This document shows, piece after piece, positions 50,569-59,044 of a stretch of 64,000 nucleotides of DNA; positions within the stretch are counted from its first letter, which is position 1; each line of letters begins with the position of its first letter. The stretch comes from Peptoniphilus sp. BV3C26 (GTDB lineage: Bacteria; Bacillota; Clostridia; Tissierellales; Peptoniphilaceae), in contig NZ_AWXB01000039.1 in NCBI RefSeq assembly GCF_000478985.1, positions 62,001 through 126,000 on the forward strand, read 5' to 3'. The notes under the pieces are model-generated. The model ran no database searches and was not told the origin of the DNA. It saw only the letters and a program-made list of their open reading frames with translations. The translations under genes and the position numbers were made by a program.

Positions 50569-51195
50569 TTAAAAATCTTTAAGCAAGTCCATTGAAATTT
50601 CACTTTCCCTATAGGGAGTAAAAAGTCTTTCAATGTACCTACCTATAATATCAGTTTCAATATTTATTAAATCTCCTGTCCTAAGTTTGGTAAGGGTGGT
50701 TTCCTTTAAAGTTGTGGGAATAATGGAAACTACAAAAGAATCTGCATTTACTTTTGATACTGTAAGAGAGATTCCGTTAAGGGTAACTGAACCTTTCTTT
50801 ACTATATACTTTAAAATTTCTTTAGAGGCGCTCATGTGATATTCCACAAGATTATTTAAATTTACAATTTTTATTATCCTGCCCAGTCCATCAACGTGGC
50901 CTTGAACAATATGACCATTTAATCTCCCATTAGAAGGAAGAGCTCTTTCAAGATTTACAAAAGAACCCTTTTTTATTTCTTTTAAAGTCGTCCCATCAAT
51001 AGTTGCCTTCATAATATCAGCCTCAAAAAAATCTTTGCCTAAATTTGTAACTGTAAGGCAAACTCCATTTGTTGCAATGGACTCTCCAAGACCTATGTCA
51101 GTAACTTTTTTTGCCCTAATTTTAATTTTATAAAGGTCATTTTTCTTTTGTATACTTTCAACTAGTCCCACTTCTTCAATTATTCCGGTAAACAT
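50569..51195 (-). CDS. ribE: Riboflavin synthase alpha chain
   Basis: 208 residues with the tandem lumazine-binding repeats of riboflavin synthase: MFTGIIEEVG at the start, NGVCLTV and NGHIVQGHVDG in the first repeat, NGISLTV in the second. Forms riboflavin from two lumazine molecules. Overlaps the RibD reductase frame by 16 bp. GAGGTG site. Confidence 0.96.
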   Translation of the reverse strand: MFTGIIEEVGLVESIQKKNDLYKIKIRAKKVTDIGLGESIATNGVCLTVTNLGKDFFEADIMKATIDGTTLKEIKKGSFVNLERALPSNGRLNGHIVQGHVDGLGRIIKIVNLNNLVEYHMSASKEILKYIVKKGSVTLNGISLTVSKVNADSFVVSIIPTTLKETTLTKLRTGDLINIETDIIGRYIERLFTPYRESEISMDLLKDF

Positions 51196-51890
51196 ATTTC
51201 ACCTCTTATGCACAAATCTTCATCAAACCTGTCAATTTTTATATTTTTTAAACTTATGGAATCTTCTAAATTTTTAAAACCTTGACCTTCAACACTTGTA
51301 AGAGCATCTCTTCCTCCTATTATTTTAGGAGCTAAGAAAAAATATCCGTAATTTACGAGACCCTCACTTAACATGGAAAAATTTAAATTCCCCCCTCCTT
51401 CAAGAAGGATACTTGAAATATTTTTTGAACCTAAATCCTTAAGCATTTCCCTTAAATCCACTTGCTTATCTGAATTTGTTACAACAATTTCAAGGTTTTC
51501 AACCTTACAAAGTTTTTTATAAACTTCCCTGTCATAACTTTTGCTTGTATAGATATAAGTTTTACTTCCTATATCTTTTTTTAAGAGCTTTGAATCCAAA
51601 GGAATCCTAAGCTTAGAATCCACAATAATTCTATTGGGCTGAGATGGATTTAAAATATCTCTTACATTAAGACTTGGATCATCTTTAATAATTGTATTTA
51701 TGCCAACTAAAATTCCGTCTAAATCATTTCTTAAACTATGGGCAAATCTTCTTGAAGCTTCAGAACTTATCCACTTGGAATTTCCTGTAAAAGTTGCAAT
51801 TTTTCCATCAAGACTTGTTGCAGTTTTCAAAACTACATAAGGTCTTTTATTTTTAATAAAATAAAAAACTTTTTGTTTAAGTCCCGACAT
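51180..51890 (-). CDS. ribD: RibD C-terminal reductase domain, separated by a frameshift
   Basis: A 236-codon frame holding the pyrimidine reductase half of RibD: TSLDGKIAT, GNSKWISS, RNDLDGILVGINTIIKDDPSLNVR and LEGGGNLN. The conserved KNKRPYVVL that joins the two RibD domains lies near its start, but the preceding ~14 residues are out of phase with the deaminase frame. Only a weak AGAAG site precedes the ATG. One extra T in the six-base run (plus-strand A6 51863-51868) would fuse it to the deaminase as FFYFIKNKRPYV. Confidence 0.85.
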   Translation of the reverse strand: MSGLKQKVFYFIKNKRPYVVLKTATSLDGKIATFTGNSKWISSEASRRFAHSLRNDLDGILVGINTIIKDDPSLNVRDILNPSQPNRIIVDSKLRIPLDSKLLKKDIGSKTYIYTSKSYDREVYKKLCKVENLEIVVTNSDKQVDLREMLKDLGSKNISSILLEGGGNLNFSMLSEGLVNYGYFFLAPKIIGGRDALTSVEGQGFKNLEDSISLKNIKIDRFDEDLCIRGEICLPE

Positions 51891-52282
51891 TGGTCTTCTA
51901 AAACTCCTAGCCTTACTTCAATTCCATTGTCCCTTAATTTTTGAATCCCCTTGCCTGCAACTTTTTCATTTGAATCAAGGCAGCCCACCACAACTCTTTT
52001 AATTTTTGATTTAATAATTAAATCTGTACATGGTGGAGTCTTGCCAAAATGAGAGCAGGGCTCCAGGTTTACATAAAGATCTGATCCTTCAAGAGAAACC
52101 TTTGAATTTAAAATTGCATTTCTTTCAGCATGGTTTTCTCCAAATTTTTCATGATAACCCTGAGAAATAATCTTCCCATCTTTTACAATAACGCACCCTA
52201 CAAGAGGGTTTGACCTTGTGTGTCCTCTTCCAAGTTTTGCAAGTTCAATTGTTTTTTTAATAAATAATTCGTCTAATTCCAT
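51833..52282 (-). CDS. ribD: RibD N-terminal deaminase domain, truncated by a frameshift
   Basis: A 149-codon frame for the diaminohydroxyphosphoribosylaminopyrimidine deaminase half of RibD: HAERNAI and EPCSHFGKTPPC zinc/catalytic motifs are intact. It runs to KFFILLKIKDLM and stops, overlapping the reductase frame by 58 bp. The domain is complete, so deaminase activity is likely kept. The ribosome site (AAAGGGG) lies inside the FMN-riboswitch terminator, linking translation to the switch. Confidence 0.9.
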   Translation of the reverse strand: MELDELFIKKTIELAKLGRGHTRSNPLVGCVIVKDGKIISQGYHEKFGENHAERNAILNSKVSLEGSDLYVNLEPCSHFGKTPPCTDLIIKSKIKRVVVGCLDSNEKVAGKGIQKLRDNGIEVRLGVLEDQCRDLNKKFFILLKIKDLM

Positions 52283-52284
52283 AA

Positions 52285-52420
52285 AAAAAAGCCCCTTTCA
52301 AGGCTTACAAAAATATTACTTCTTTCATCCGGACTATAACCGTCGGTATCGGAATTTCACCGATTCATGCAAATGCTCGCGGACTTTACCGCCGGTGAGG
52401 AATTACACCTCGCCCTGAAG
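52285..52420 (-). promoter_or_regulatory. FMN riboswitch (RFN element)
   Basis: Minus strand begins CTTCAGGGCGAGGTG and includes ATTCCTCACCGGCGGT, CGGTGAAATTCCGATACCGACGG and GTCCGGATGAAAGAAG in this order, all diagnostic RFN segments. A terminator AAGCC-TTGAAAGG-GGCTT with a run of T (52285-52307) follows. FMN represses the rib operon by termination. Confidence 0.97.
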
Positions 52421-52445
52421 ATTTAAAAATATCTACTTAATTAAT

Positions 52446-52473
52446 ATAATAGCATTATGGTAAATTATGTCAA
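52446..52473 (-). promoter_or_regulatory. Promoter of the rib operon
   Basis: Minus-strand perfect TTGACA (52473-52468), 16-bp spacer, TATTAT (52451-52446). The -35 overlaps the stop codon region of the upstream M20 gene. Confidence 0.75.
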
Positions 52474-53685
52474 GTTAATGTTTTCATAGTCCTTCGTTAA
52501 AAATTCCCTAGCAAATTTTACTTGAGCAAGACTTCCATATTTTAAAGCCCTCTCATCCATGTCAAAATGCTCATTGTGATGCTCTGAATAAATTCCTTTT
52601 TCCCTATTTCTAATTCCTACAAAGGCAAATAAACTAGGGGCTAGGCTCCTATAAAAACTGAAAGATTCTGAAGCAAACCAAATTTCCTTTTGATGAAGAT
52701 CAAAAATTTCAAGATCCCTTATGGCGAAATTTGCCAGATTGGAAAGTTTTTCATCATTTATAACAGGACCTTCCTTAAAGCCGGACTCCTTGGTAAATTC
52801 AAGGCTACACCTACTAGCGGCACTTATATTTTCCGCAACATTTTTTAAAACTTCATAAGCTTTTTTCCCTTCATCCACATCATAAAATCTCATTGTTCCC
52901 GTGACCCTTACAGTGTCTGGAATAATATTTCTCTGTTGACCTCCATTTATTGAACCCAGACCTAAAGTAACAGTTTTAGTAACATCAATTTGATTTACCC
53001 AAGCAGAAGCTATGCCATTAATAATATTTGCAGCTGCAAAAATTGGATTAATAGAAAGATCTGGTCTGGAACCATGTCCACCCTTTCCATGAACGGTAAA
53101 ATCAATTATGGCAGATCCTGCCATAACAGGGCCTGGAGTAAAACTTATAGATCCCACATCCATAAAAGAAACTAAATGATTTCCATAAATTCCATCAATC
53201 TTAAATTTTTTAAGCTCCTCTATCATAGGTTGGATACCCGTTCCCAATTCTTCTCCCTCTTCAAAAATAAAAATGATTTTTCCCCTTAGATCCTCCTTAT
53301 ATTTTGTCAAAATTTTTGCAGAATTAAGAAGCATTGCCATATGGCCGTCATGACCACAGGCATGCATAATGCCCTTATTTTCAGAAACCGAAACTTTTTC
53401 ACAAGTCATATTGCACTTATTTTCCTCAATGGGAAGGCCGTCAATATCAGATCTTATACCCAATGTTTTCCCCGGCTTTTTTGTATCAAGGACAGCATAA
53501 AAGCCCGTCCCCTTCACCTCTTTAATTTCTAAACCCAAACTTTTCATCTGATCTTTTAAAAATTCAGAAGTTTTTATTTCTTTTCCCGAAAGCTCCGGAT
53601 GAGTATGAAAAAATCTTCTAGTTTTTACCAAAAAATCAAAACTATTTTCTATTTCATCAATAATTTTTCTGTCAAAATCATCCAT
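52465..53685 (-). CDS. M20-family amidohydrolase (hippurate hydrolase/IAA-amino acid hydrolase type)
   Basis: About 406 residues from the ATG at 53685 (AAGGAGATAAAG directly before; the longer frame from 53709 lacks a site). Contains HACGHDGHMAMLL with zinc ligands, EEGEELGTGI, HGKGGHGSRPDLS, and a C-terminal EHHNEHFDMDERAL. It is the typical N-acyl-amino-acid amidohydrolase, releasing free amino acids in fermenters. Distinct from the AbgB-like enzyme at 46393. Transcribed towards the rib promoter. Confidence 0.88.
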   Translation of the reverse strand: MDDFDRKIIDEIENSFDFLVKTRRFFHTHPELSGKEIKTSEFLKDQMKSLGLEIKEVKGTGFYAVLDTKKPGKTLGIRSDIDGLPIEENKCNMTCEKVSVSENKGIMHACGHDGHMAMLLNSAKILTKYKEDLRGKIIFIFEEGEELGTGIQPMIEELKKFKIDGIYGNHLVSFMDVGSISFTPGPVMAGSAIIDFTVHGKGGHGSRPDLSINPIFAAANIINGIASAWVNQIDVTKTVTLGLGSINGGQQRNIIPDTVRVTGTMRFYDVDEGKKAYEVLKNVAENISAASRCSLEFTKESGFKEGPVINDEKLSNLANFAIRDLEIFDLHQKEIWFASESFSFYRSLAPSLFAFVGIRNREKGIYSEHHNEHFDMDERALKYGSLAQVKFAREFLTKDYENINLT

Positions 53686-53742
53686 CTTTATCTCCTTAAA
53701 TAATTTCACTAATAGTTTATCAATAAATAACTTGTATGTTAA

Positions 53743-53780
53743 ATAAAAAAATAACCCGACTTATAAAGCGAGTTATTTTT
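53743..53780 (-). terminator. Terminator after the first PatB gene
   Basis: Minus AATAACTCG/CGGGTTATT stem (one wobble) followed by seven T. Confidence 0.75.
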
Positions 53781-53785
53781 CTCTC

Positions 53786-54997
53786 TTATTTTACAAAAAC
53801 ATATTTTTTCATTCTGTCAAAAGCTTCTTTAACTCTTGATAGAGGTAGAGCTAAGTTCAATCTTATGTGGTGAGGTCCATGGAACATTCTACCATCTTGC
53901 CATGCTACTCCAACATCCCAGCCTGCTTTTTCTATTTCTTCTATACTTACATTATTTTTCTTGCAATATTCAGTGCAATCTATAAAAAGCATATAAGTTC
54001 CTTGAGGCTTGCTGTATTTTACTCCTTCAAAGTTTTCGTCAATGAATTTTGTTGCATACTCAAGATTTCCCTTTATTACTTCAAGCATTTCTTGAGCCCA
54101 TTGATCTCCTGTTTCGGAGTAAGCTCCTATTAGTCCGTACATTGATAACACGTTCATATCATTATAATGGCTTAAAGATGATTCTTTTAAGACCCTATCT
54201 CTTAGCCAGTCATTATAAATTATATGATAGCTTCCTATTAAGCCTGCAAGGTTAAAAGTTTTTGATGGAGCATATAGGGCTATGGTCCTTTGTTTTGCGT
54301 CTTCTGATACTGATTGTGTAGCTACATGACGATTTTCTCCCACTATTATGTCTGACCAAATTTCATCTGATATTACATATACATTATGTTTTTTGTAGAT
54401 TTCCATTGCCTTTTCTACTTCTTCTTTTTCCCATACTCTTCCTGTAGGATTGTGAGGTGAGCAGAATATTGCAGCGTGGATATTGTTTTCTACAATCTTC
54501 TTTTCCATGTCTTCATAGTCCATTCTATAGATGTTGTTTTCATCTAAAACCAGTGGAGAATGAATTATATTGTAGCCGTTATTTTCCAAAGATCCTGTAA
54601 AACCTATATAAGTTGGTGAATGTAAAAGGACATTGTCGCCCTTTGAACAGATTACGTTCATAGCACTTATAAGTCCACCCAAAACTCCATTTTCATATCC
54701 TATATATTCTTCTTTAATGTCATCTACATGTTTGTATTTTTTGTGCCAGTTAATAATGGCTTCAAAATATTCTTTTCTTGGTGCAAAATATCCATATAGA
54801 GGGTGTTTTGTCCTTTCTATAATAGCTTCAGGAATACTTGGTGCAGTTTCAAAGTTCATGTCTGCAACCCACATGGGGATTATGTCAAACCCTGCCTTAG
54901 GTTTATCTGGTGCAAAACCCGGTCTCTGACCTAAAACTTCTACTGCTATGGCATCTTTTCCCATTCTGTCTATTATTTTTTCAAAATTGTATTTCAT
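53786..54997 (-). CDS. patB: PatB/MalY-type cystathionine beta-lyase (paralogue 1)
   Basis: 403 residues, class I/II aminotransferase fold with PLP. Lys in YAPSKTFNLAGLIGSY (about 240-255) binds PLP; PMWVADMNFETAP, CSPHNPTGRVW and SDEIWSDI are conserved in MalY/PatB. Cleaves C-S bonds in cystathionine or cysteine to give pyruvate, ammonia and a thiol or H2S. Good AAGGAGG site. It is the second of two paralogues in this cluster. Confidence 0.93.
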   Translation of the reverse strand: MKYNFEKIIDRMGKDAIAVEVLGQRPGFAPDKPKAGFDIIPMWVADMNFETAPSIPEAIIERTKHPLYGYFAPRKEYFEAIINWHKKYKHVDDIKEEYIGYENGVLGGLISAMNVICSKGDNVLLHSPTYIGFTGSLENNGYNIIHSPLVLDENNIYRMDYEDMEKKIVENNIHAAIFCSPHNPTGRVWEKEEVEKAMEIYKKHNVYVISDEIWSDIIVGENRHVATQSVSEDAKQRTIALYAPSKTFNLAGLIGSYHIIYNDWLRDRVLKESSLSHYNDMNVLSMYGLIGAYSETGDQWAQEMLEVIKGNLEYATKFIDENFEGVKYSKPQGTYMLFIDCTEYCKKNNVSIEEIEKAGWDVGVAWQDGRMFHGPHHIRLNLALPLSRVKEAFDRMKKYVFVK

Positions 54998-55076
54998 TTT
55001 TCCTCCTTACTTAAAATATAAAAACTCATAATAATATTATATCCCATCTTTTTTATTATTAAAAAGATACAAAAAA

Positions 55077-55110
55077 ATTAAGACAAAATAAAAATTTACT
55101 TTGTCTTAAT
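55077..55110 (-). terminator. Terminator after nhaC
   Basis: Perfect ATTAAGACAAA/TTTGTCTTAAT stem with a 12-nt loop, then seven T on the minus strand. Confidence 0.8.
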
Positions 55111-55123
55111 GAATAATTATTTT

Positions 55124-56443
55124 TCAATCTTTTATTGCTTTTTCTTCTTCCGTTCTCATAAGACCGAAGTGTATAGTAATTAGAGCTGCGATTATTAATG
55201 CAAAGAAGTAGAAAGAATATTTCAACACCTCTATAGGTGATGCGTTGGAAAGTCCTGTTACTATTAGCATTCCTCCGTCATGAGGCATTAGGGCAATAAA
55301 GGCACAGGCAAAGATATCTAAAAGCGATGCTAACCTCTTTGGAGCTATATTATATTTCGAGCCAATTTCTTTTGCCATTGGTGCCGCTATAATTATTGCT
55401 ATTGTATTGTTAATCAAAGCAGCTGATAAGATTCCTGACAAAAATGATATCCCATATTCTGCTCCACGACGGGTTTTGATTCTCGAAGTTATTGCATTTA
55501 CCAGCCACTCAACTCCACCATAATATCTTACAAGACCAATAATTCCAGATACTAAAATAGCCACAATAGTTATACTAAACATATCGGACATTCCTTCCCC
55601 TGTTGCTTGTGCCCAAGTAATAATAGTTAAATTACCTTGAACGAGACCTATTAGCCCGGATAATAAAATTCCCGAAAATAATACAACGGCAACATTAACG
55701 CCCATAAGAGCTGTAATTAATACTGAAATATAGGGAAGTATCTGTATTAAGTCATAGTCAGGCTTTTCAACTATAGCCCCTGAACCTCCTAAAATTCCAT
55801 AAAGAATTGCAGCAACTATGGCAGCAGGTAAAGCAATTAAAAAGTTCATTTTAAATTTATCCTTCATTTCAGCGCCAACCCCTTGAGTAGCTGAAATTGT
55901 AGTATCTGATATCATAGAAAGGTTATCGCCGAAATATGAACCTCCTATAACAGCTGCACATGTAAGAGGTACATTTAAACCTGCCCCTTGAGCAACGCTT
56001 AAAGCAACTGGTGCAAGGGCTGCAACTGTACCCATAGATGTTCCTATAGATGTAGAAATAAAAGCACCCATTAAAAATATACCAGGAACTAAAAATTGTG
56101 ATGGTATATGATTTAAGCAGAAATTAACAACAGAGTCCTTTCCGCCCATAGCCGCTGCAGTTCCTTGAAAACCACCAGCTAAAAGGTAAATAAGACCTAT
56201 CATCATAACTCCTGAATTTCCCATATTTTCACATAAAATATCAATTTTTTTACCTATAGGAGTTGTTCTTTCCATAATTAAAGCTATAGCTATACCTACA
56301 AAAAGGGCAACATGTCTTGGAAATTTACTAAATGGTGATTCAACACCTTGAACTGTAAAAAACAGTCCTATTCCCACATAAAGTACTAAAAACACAATTA
56401 GTGGTAAAAAGGCTAAAAAGCCAAACTTTTTTTCATTTTTCAT
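55124..56443 (-). CDS. nhaC: NhaC-family Na+/H+ antiporter
   Basis: 439 residues with ~11 spans. Conserved GTSMGTVAALAPV and SYFGDNLSMISDTTISATQGVG (about 172-193) are typical of NhaC/amino-acid antiporter relatives, and ALINNTIAIIIAAP follows later. Some members transport malate/lactate or amino acids instead of H+. It lies between two PatB genes, so it may exchange a sulfur amino acid or its product. Confidence 0.88.
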   Translation of the reverse strand: MKNEKKFGFLAFLPLIVFLVLYVGIGLFFTVQGVESPFSKFPRHVALFVGIAIALIMERTTPIGKKIDILCENMGNSGVMMIGLIYLLAGGFQGTAAAMGGKDSVVNFCLNHIPSQFLVPGIFLMGAFISTSIGTSMGTVAALAPVALSVAQGAGLNVPLTCAAVIGGSYFGDNLSMISDTTISATQGVGAEMKDKFKMNFLIALPAAIVAAILYGILGGSGAIVEKPDYDLIQILPYISVLITALMGVNVAVVLFSGILLSGLIGLVQGNLTIITWAQATGEGMSDMFSITIVAILVSGIIGLVRYYGGVEWLVNAITSRIKTRRGAEYGISFLSGILSAALINNTIAIIIAAPMAKEIGSKYNIAPKRLASLLDIFACAFIALMPHDGGMLIVTGLSNASPIEVLKYSFYFFALIIAALITIHFGLMRTEEEKAIKD

Positions 56444-56467
56444 ATGTATCTCCTTAATTTTAACCCT

Positions 56468-56491
56468 ATAAGGCTTGTTTCCAAGCCTTAT
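56468..56491. other. Strong hairpin between nhaC and the second PatB gene
   Basis: ATAAGGCTTG-TTTC-CAAGCCTTAT, a 10-bp stem in the 50-bp gap between two minus-strand genes. The T-run follows only in the plus direction, so on the minus strand it is more likely an attenuator or mRNA-stabilising hairpin than a full terminator. Confidence 0.55.
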
Positions 56492-56493
56492 TT

Positions 56494-57720
56494 TTATAAA
56501 CTTTTTGCATTTTTGACTATATTATCAACAGATTCTTTTACCATTTCTGGTGTTGTTGCAAGATTTAGTCTTATATAGCCTTGATATTCTTCTCCAAACC
56601 ATGCTCCATAGTCCACTGCAAGCCTACATTTATCTTGCACAAATTCTTTTAATTTTTTTGAAACGGGCATGTTATTAACTATTACTTTTTCATCATCTTT
56701 TACATCAATAAAACTTGATAAATCTATCATAGGCAGATAGGTTCCCTGCATATCTGCAACTTCTACTTGAGGAAGTTCTCTATTTAATGTTTCTTTAAGA
56801 TAAATATAATTTTCCCAAATTATATCCCTAAGAGCATTTAGCCATTCAGCCCCACCTTCATAGGCAGCTCTTGTGGCAATGCAACCCATTATGTTTACTT
56901 CCATTGGCACGTTGTTGTTTTGATATTGATCAAATTTTTCTCTAAGTTCTTTGTTTTCAATAACTATGTTTGAATGTACAAGGCCTGCAAGGTTAAAGCT
57001 TTTTGATGCTGCATTTACAAGTATTATATTGTCTTTGTACTTGCCCTTACCTACTCTTGGTGCTGGTGTGTGTTTATTGCCGTTAAAGGTAAAGTCTTGG
57101 TGAATTTCATCACTTATTATTAAAACTCCATATTTCTTACAAATGCCAAATAATTTGTCCAGCTCTTCTTCTTTCCATACTCTTGATGCAGGATTGTGAG
57201 GAGAACAGAAAATCATCATTTTTACATTTTCTTTTTTTATTGCTTCTTCTGCTTTTTCATAATCAATATAATATTGATTGTCCCTGTGTATTAAATCTAC
57301 CGTTACTTTTTTTCTTTTTGTATCTGTAATACAGTTATGGAAGGGATAATATACAGGAGGCATAATTAGTATTGAATCATTTTCTTTTGTAAAACAATTT
57401 ATAAACCAATATAAAGCCGGTACAACTCCCACTGAAGTGCGAACCCATTCTCTTTTTACAGGATAATCAAAATTTTTTTCCATCCAATTTGAATAAGCTT
57501 CATAATATTTTTCAGGTTTAAAGCTGTAGCCGAAAACTCCATGTTCAACTCTCTCTTTTAAAGCCTCTCTTATACATTCTGGACTTTTAAAATCCATATC
57601 TGCTACCCACATGGGAACCAGATTGTCATCTTTGTATCTTACCTTTAAAAAATCCCATTTTAAGCAATTGGTATTTTGTCTGTTTACAGAATATTTTTCT
57701 AAAAATTCTTTTTTATTCAT
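56494..57720 (-). CDS. PatB/MalY-type cystathionine beta-lyase (paralogue 2)
   Basis: 408 residues, same PLP fold as the paralogue at 53786: VPMWVADMDFKSPECIREAL, CSPHNPASRVW, SDEIHQDF and NAASKSFNLAGLVHSN with the PLP lysine. Divergent in the N-terminus and the C-terminal dimer arm. First gene of the operon with nhaC. Its upstream region carries a CTTAACCGTTAAG palindrome overlapping the promoter and shared with the divergent marR. Confidence 0.92.
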   Translation of the reverse strand: MNKKEFLEKYSVNRQNTNCLKWDFLKVRYKDDNLVPMWVADMDFKSPECIREALKERVEHGVFGYSFKPEKYYEAYSNWMEKNFDYPVKREWVRTSVGVVPALYWFINCFTKENDSILIMPPVYYPFHNCITDTKRKKVTVDLIHRDNQYYIDYEKAEEAIKKENVKMMIFCSPHNPASRVWKEEELDKLFGICKKYGVLIISDEIHQDFTFNGNKHTPAPRVGKGKYKDNIILVNAASKSFNLAGLVHSNIVIENKELREKFDQYQNNNVPMEVNIMGCIATRAAYEGGAEWLNALRDIIWENYIYLKETLNRELPQVEVADMQGTYLPMIDLSSFIDVKDDEKVIVNNMPVSKKLKEFVQDKCRLAVDYGAWFGEEYQGYIRLNLATTPEMVKESVDNIVKNAKSL

Positions 57721-57749
57721 TTTACCTCCTATTAAATATATTTAAGTAG

Positions 57750-57762
57750 CTTAACCGTTAAG
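57750..57762. promoter_or_regulatory. Palindromic operator CTTAACcGTTAAG
   Basis: Perfect dyad on the start-side of the patB paralogue 2 promoter, immediately after a minus-strand TATAAT. The same half-site occurs at 57815-57826. Likely bound by the divergent MarR protein. Confidence 0.55.
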
Positions 57763-57814
57763 TATATTATATAAAATTTGATAGCCTTGTCAACTTTATT
57801 TAGAGCATTTATTA

Positions 57815-57826
57815 TTAACTTGTTAA
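57815..57826. promoter_or_regulatory. Palindromic operator TTAACttGTTAA
   Basis: Dyad with the same TTAAC/GTTAA half-sites as 57750-57762, next to the plus-strand TATAAT (57840-57845) of marR; suggests autoregulation. Confidence 0.55.
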
Positions 57827-57862
57827 AGTTTTTTTATGCTATAATTGTAAAAAGAGGTGCCT

Positions 57863-58423
57863 ATGAAAGATTATAAAAGTGATAAAAGTATTTATGAAAA
57901 TGATATTATAGATTCCTGGATTGAAAAAGATGAAGATGAGGAAATTGTTTCTCAAAGATATAGAGAACTTTCCAAGATAATGAATCCTATGTATGATTTT
58001 ATTTTGGCTTATTCCAATTATTTTTCCATTAGAAGGGACTATGGTTACGGACCTGAGCTTACTATGGTAGAAATTCATATTCTTACAGATATTCATGATC
58101 ACCCTGATACTACCGTTACTGAAATTGCTAGTCAATGGAAAAGGACTACTTCTGCTATTTCTCAAATTGTTAGAAAGCTTATTAATTTCGGTTTAATTGA
58201 CAGAGTTAATTCTAAAGAAAATGGAAAGATTTACCATCTGACTACTACTCCCAGCGGTGAGAAACTTGCTCTTGCCCACAAGAGATATGACAATATTGAT
58301 ATTGTAAAGACCAGAAAGGTTCTTTTAAAAAAATTTACTGTTGATGAGCTAATTGCTTTTGATAATATTTGTAAGGAATATACAAATATTCTCAGAGAGA
58401 GTACAAAAAAAGAGGACGATTGA
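57863..58423 (+). CDS. MarR-family transcriptional regulator
   Basis: 186 residues from the ATG at 57863 (AGAGGTG site). The winged helix is at about 75-140: TVTEIASQWKRTTSAISQIVRKLINFGLIDRV, then the wing SKENGKIYHL. N-terminal helices form the dimer. Divergently placed to the PatB-nhaC operon with shared palindromes in the intergenic region; thus a repressor of sulfur-amino-acid lyase and transporter genes is likely. A TATAAT at 57840-57845 serves it. Confidence 0.9.
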   Translation: MKDYKSDKSIYENDIIDSWIEKDEDEEIVSQRYRELSKIMNPMYDFILAYSNYFSIRRDYGYGPELTMVEIHILTDIHDHPDTTVTEIASQWKRTTSAISQIVRKLINFGLIDRVNSKENGKIYHLTTTPSGEKLALAHKRYDNIDIVKTRKVLLKKFTVDELIAFDNICKEYTNILRESTKKEDD

Positions 58424-58438
58424 TTATCGTCTTTTTTT
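58415..58438 (+). terminator. Terminator overlapping the marR stop codon
   Basis: GACGAT/ATCGTC stem with the stop codon TGA (58421-58423) in its loop, then CTTTTTTT. Confidence 0.75.
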
Positions 58439-58456
58439 ATGCTTCACGCCAAGCAT
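58439..58456. repeat. Small dispersed hairpin repeat, copy 2
   Basis: ATGCTTcacgccAAGCAT, with the family loop replaced and the stem conserved. Confidence 0.55.
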
Positions 58457-58650
58457 TTTTAAAATTATATTCTAATTTTGAATTAACATTAATTTTAAAT
58501 TATTTAAGAAATCCTTCCATTTTAAACAAACTTCTTTCTTAACATAATCTTTAAAAATCCTCTAGGGACCAATTTATTGGTCCGTGTGTATATTGTGGGA
58601 AAACAAACCATGCATTTGATTTAAAATTTATTTTAAAATTTTTTACAAAT
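58457..58650. repeat. Direct repeat flanking metNIQ, downstream copy
   Basis: This AT-rich block, including AACATTAATTTTAAATTATT and the hairpin GGACCAA-TTTA-TTGGTCC (58566-58583), is nearly the same as 62297-62480. The hairpin there is GGACCGG-TTTA-CCGGTCC, so both stem sides changed together. Confidence 0.75.
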
Positions 58651-58657
58651 ATTTTTT

Positions 58658-58675
58658 ACGCTCTACATAGAGCAT
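58658..58675. repeat. Small dispersed hairpin repeat, copy 3
   Basis: ACGCTCTACATAGAGCAT, the best-paired copy (GCTCTA/TAGAGC). Confidence 0.6.
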
Positions 58676-58750
58676 TTTGTTTTAAATTTTTCCAATAAAT
58701 CTTTTTTCTATATTTTTTCTTTCTCATTTTTTATTTTATTTTCAATCATT

Positions 58751-58909
58751 CGCCTGACGGCGACCGGACCAATAAATTGGTCCCTACATTCGCTTGTAAG
58801 GTTTTAATCTCTTGGAACCTTTTCTCACAAAATTATCCCACATTCACGTGTGGGATTTTGTGGGCTGTAGGGACCGGTTTACCGGTCCGCGTGTATAATG
58901 TGGGAGAAC
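58751..58909. repeat. Composite palindromic intergenic element, copy E2 (short form)
   Basis: Left end CGCCTGACGGCG and GGACCAATAAATTGGTCC, core with CACAAAAT...ATTTTGTG and CCCACA/TGTGGG, right end GGACCGG-TTTA-CCGGTCC and a GTGTATAATGTGGGAG tail. The whole 160 bp can fold as one long imperfect palindrome. It lacks the ~100-bp insert of copies E1 and E3. Confidence 0.75.
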
Positions 58910-58951
58910 AAAATAAATATTTGATTTAAAATTTATTTTAAATTATTTTTT

Positions 58952-58969
58952 ATGCTCTACGTGAAGCAT
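58952..58969. repeat. Small dispersed hairpin repeat, copy 4
   Basis: ATGCTCTACGTGAAGCAT; same consensus as 62279 and 63082. Confidence 0.55.
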
Positions 58970-59044
58970 TTTTATTTTTAAAAATTTTCAATTGAAATTT
59001 TTTCTGAATTTTTTCTTTTTCATTTTTTATTTTACATATGTAAC

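Noticed and set aside
51833-51890. Programmed -1 frameshift signal in ribD
   Set aside because: The six-T run allows slippage, but no clear slippery heptamer with downstream structure was seen, so it is reported only as an unexplained homopolymer break.
56468-56491. Terminator on the minus strand between the PatB and nhaC genes
   Set aside because: The stem is strong, but the T-run lies on the wrong side for minus-strand transcription; listed as a hairpin only.
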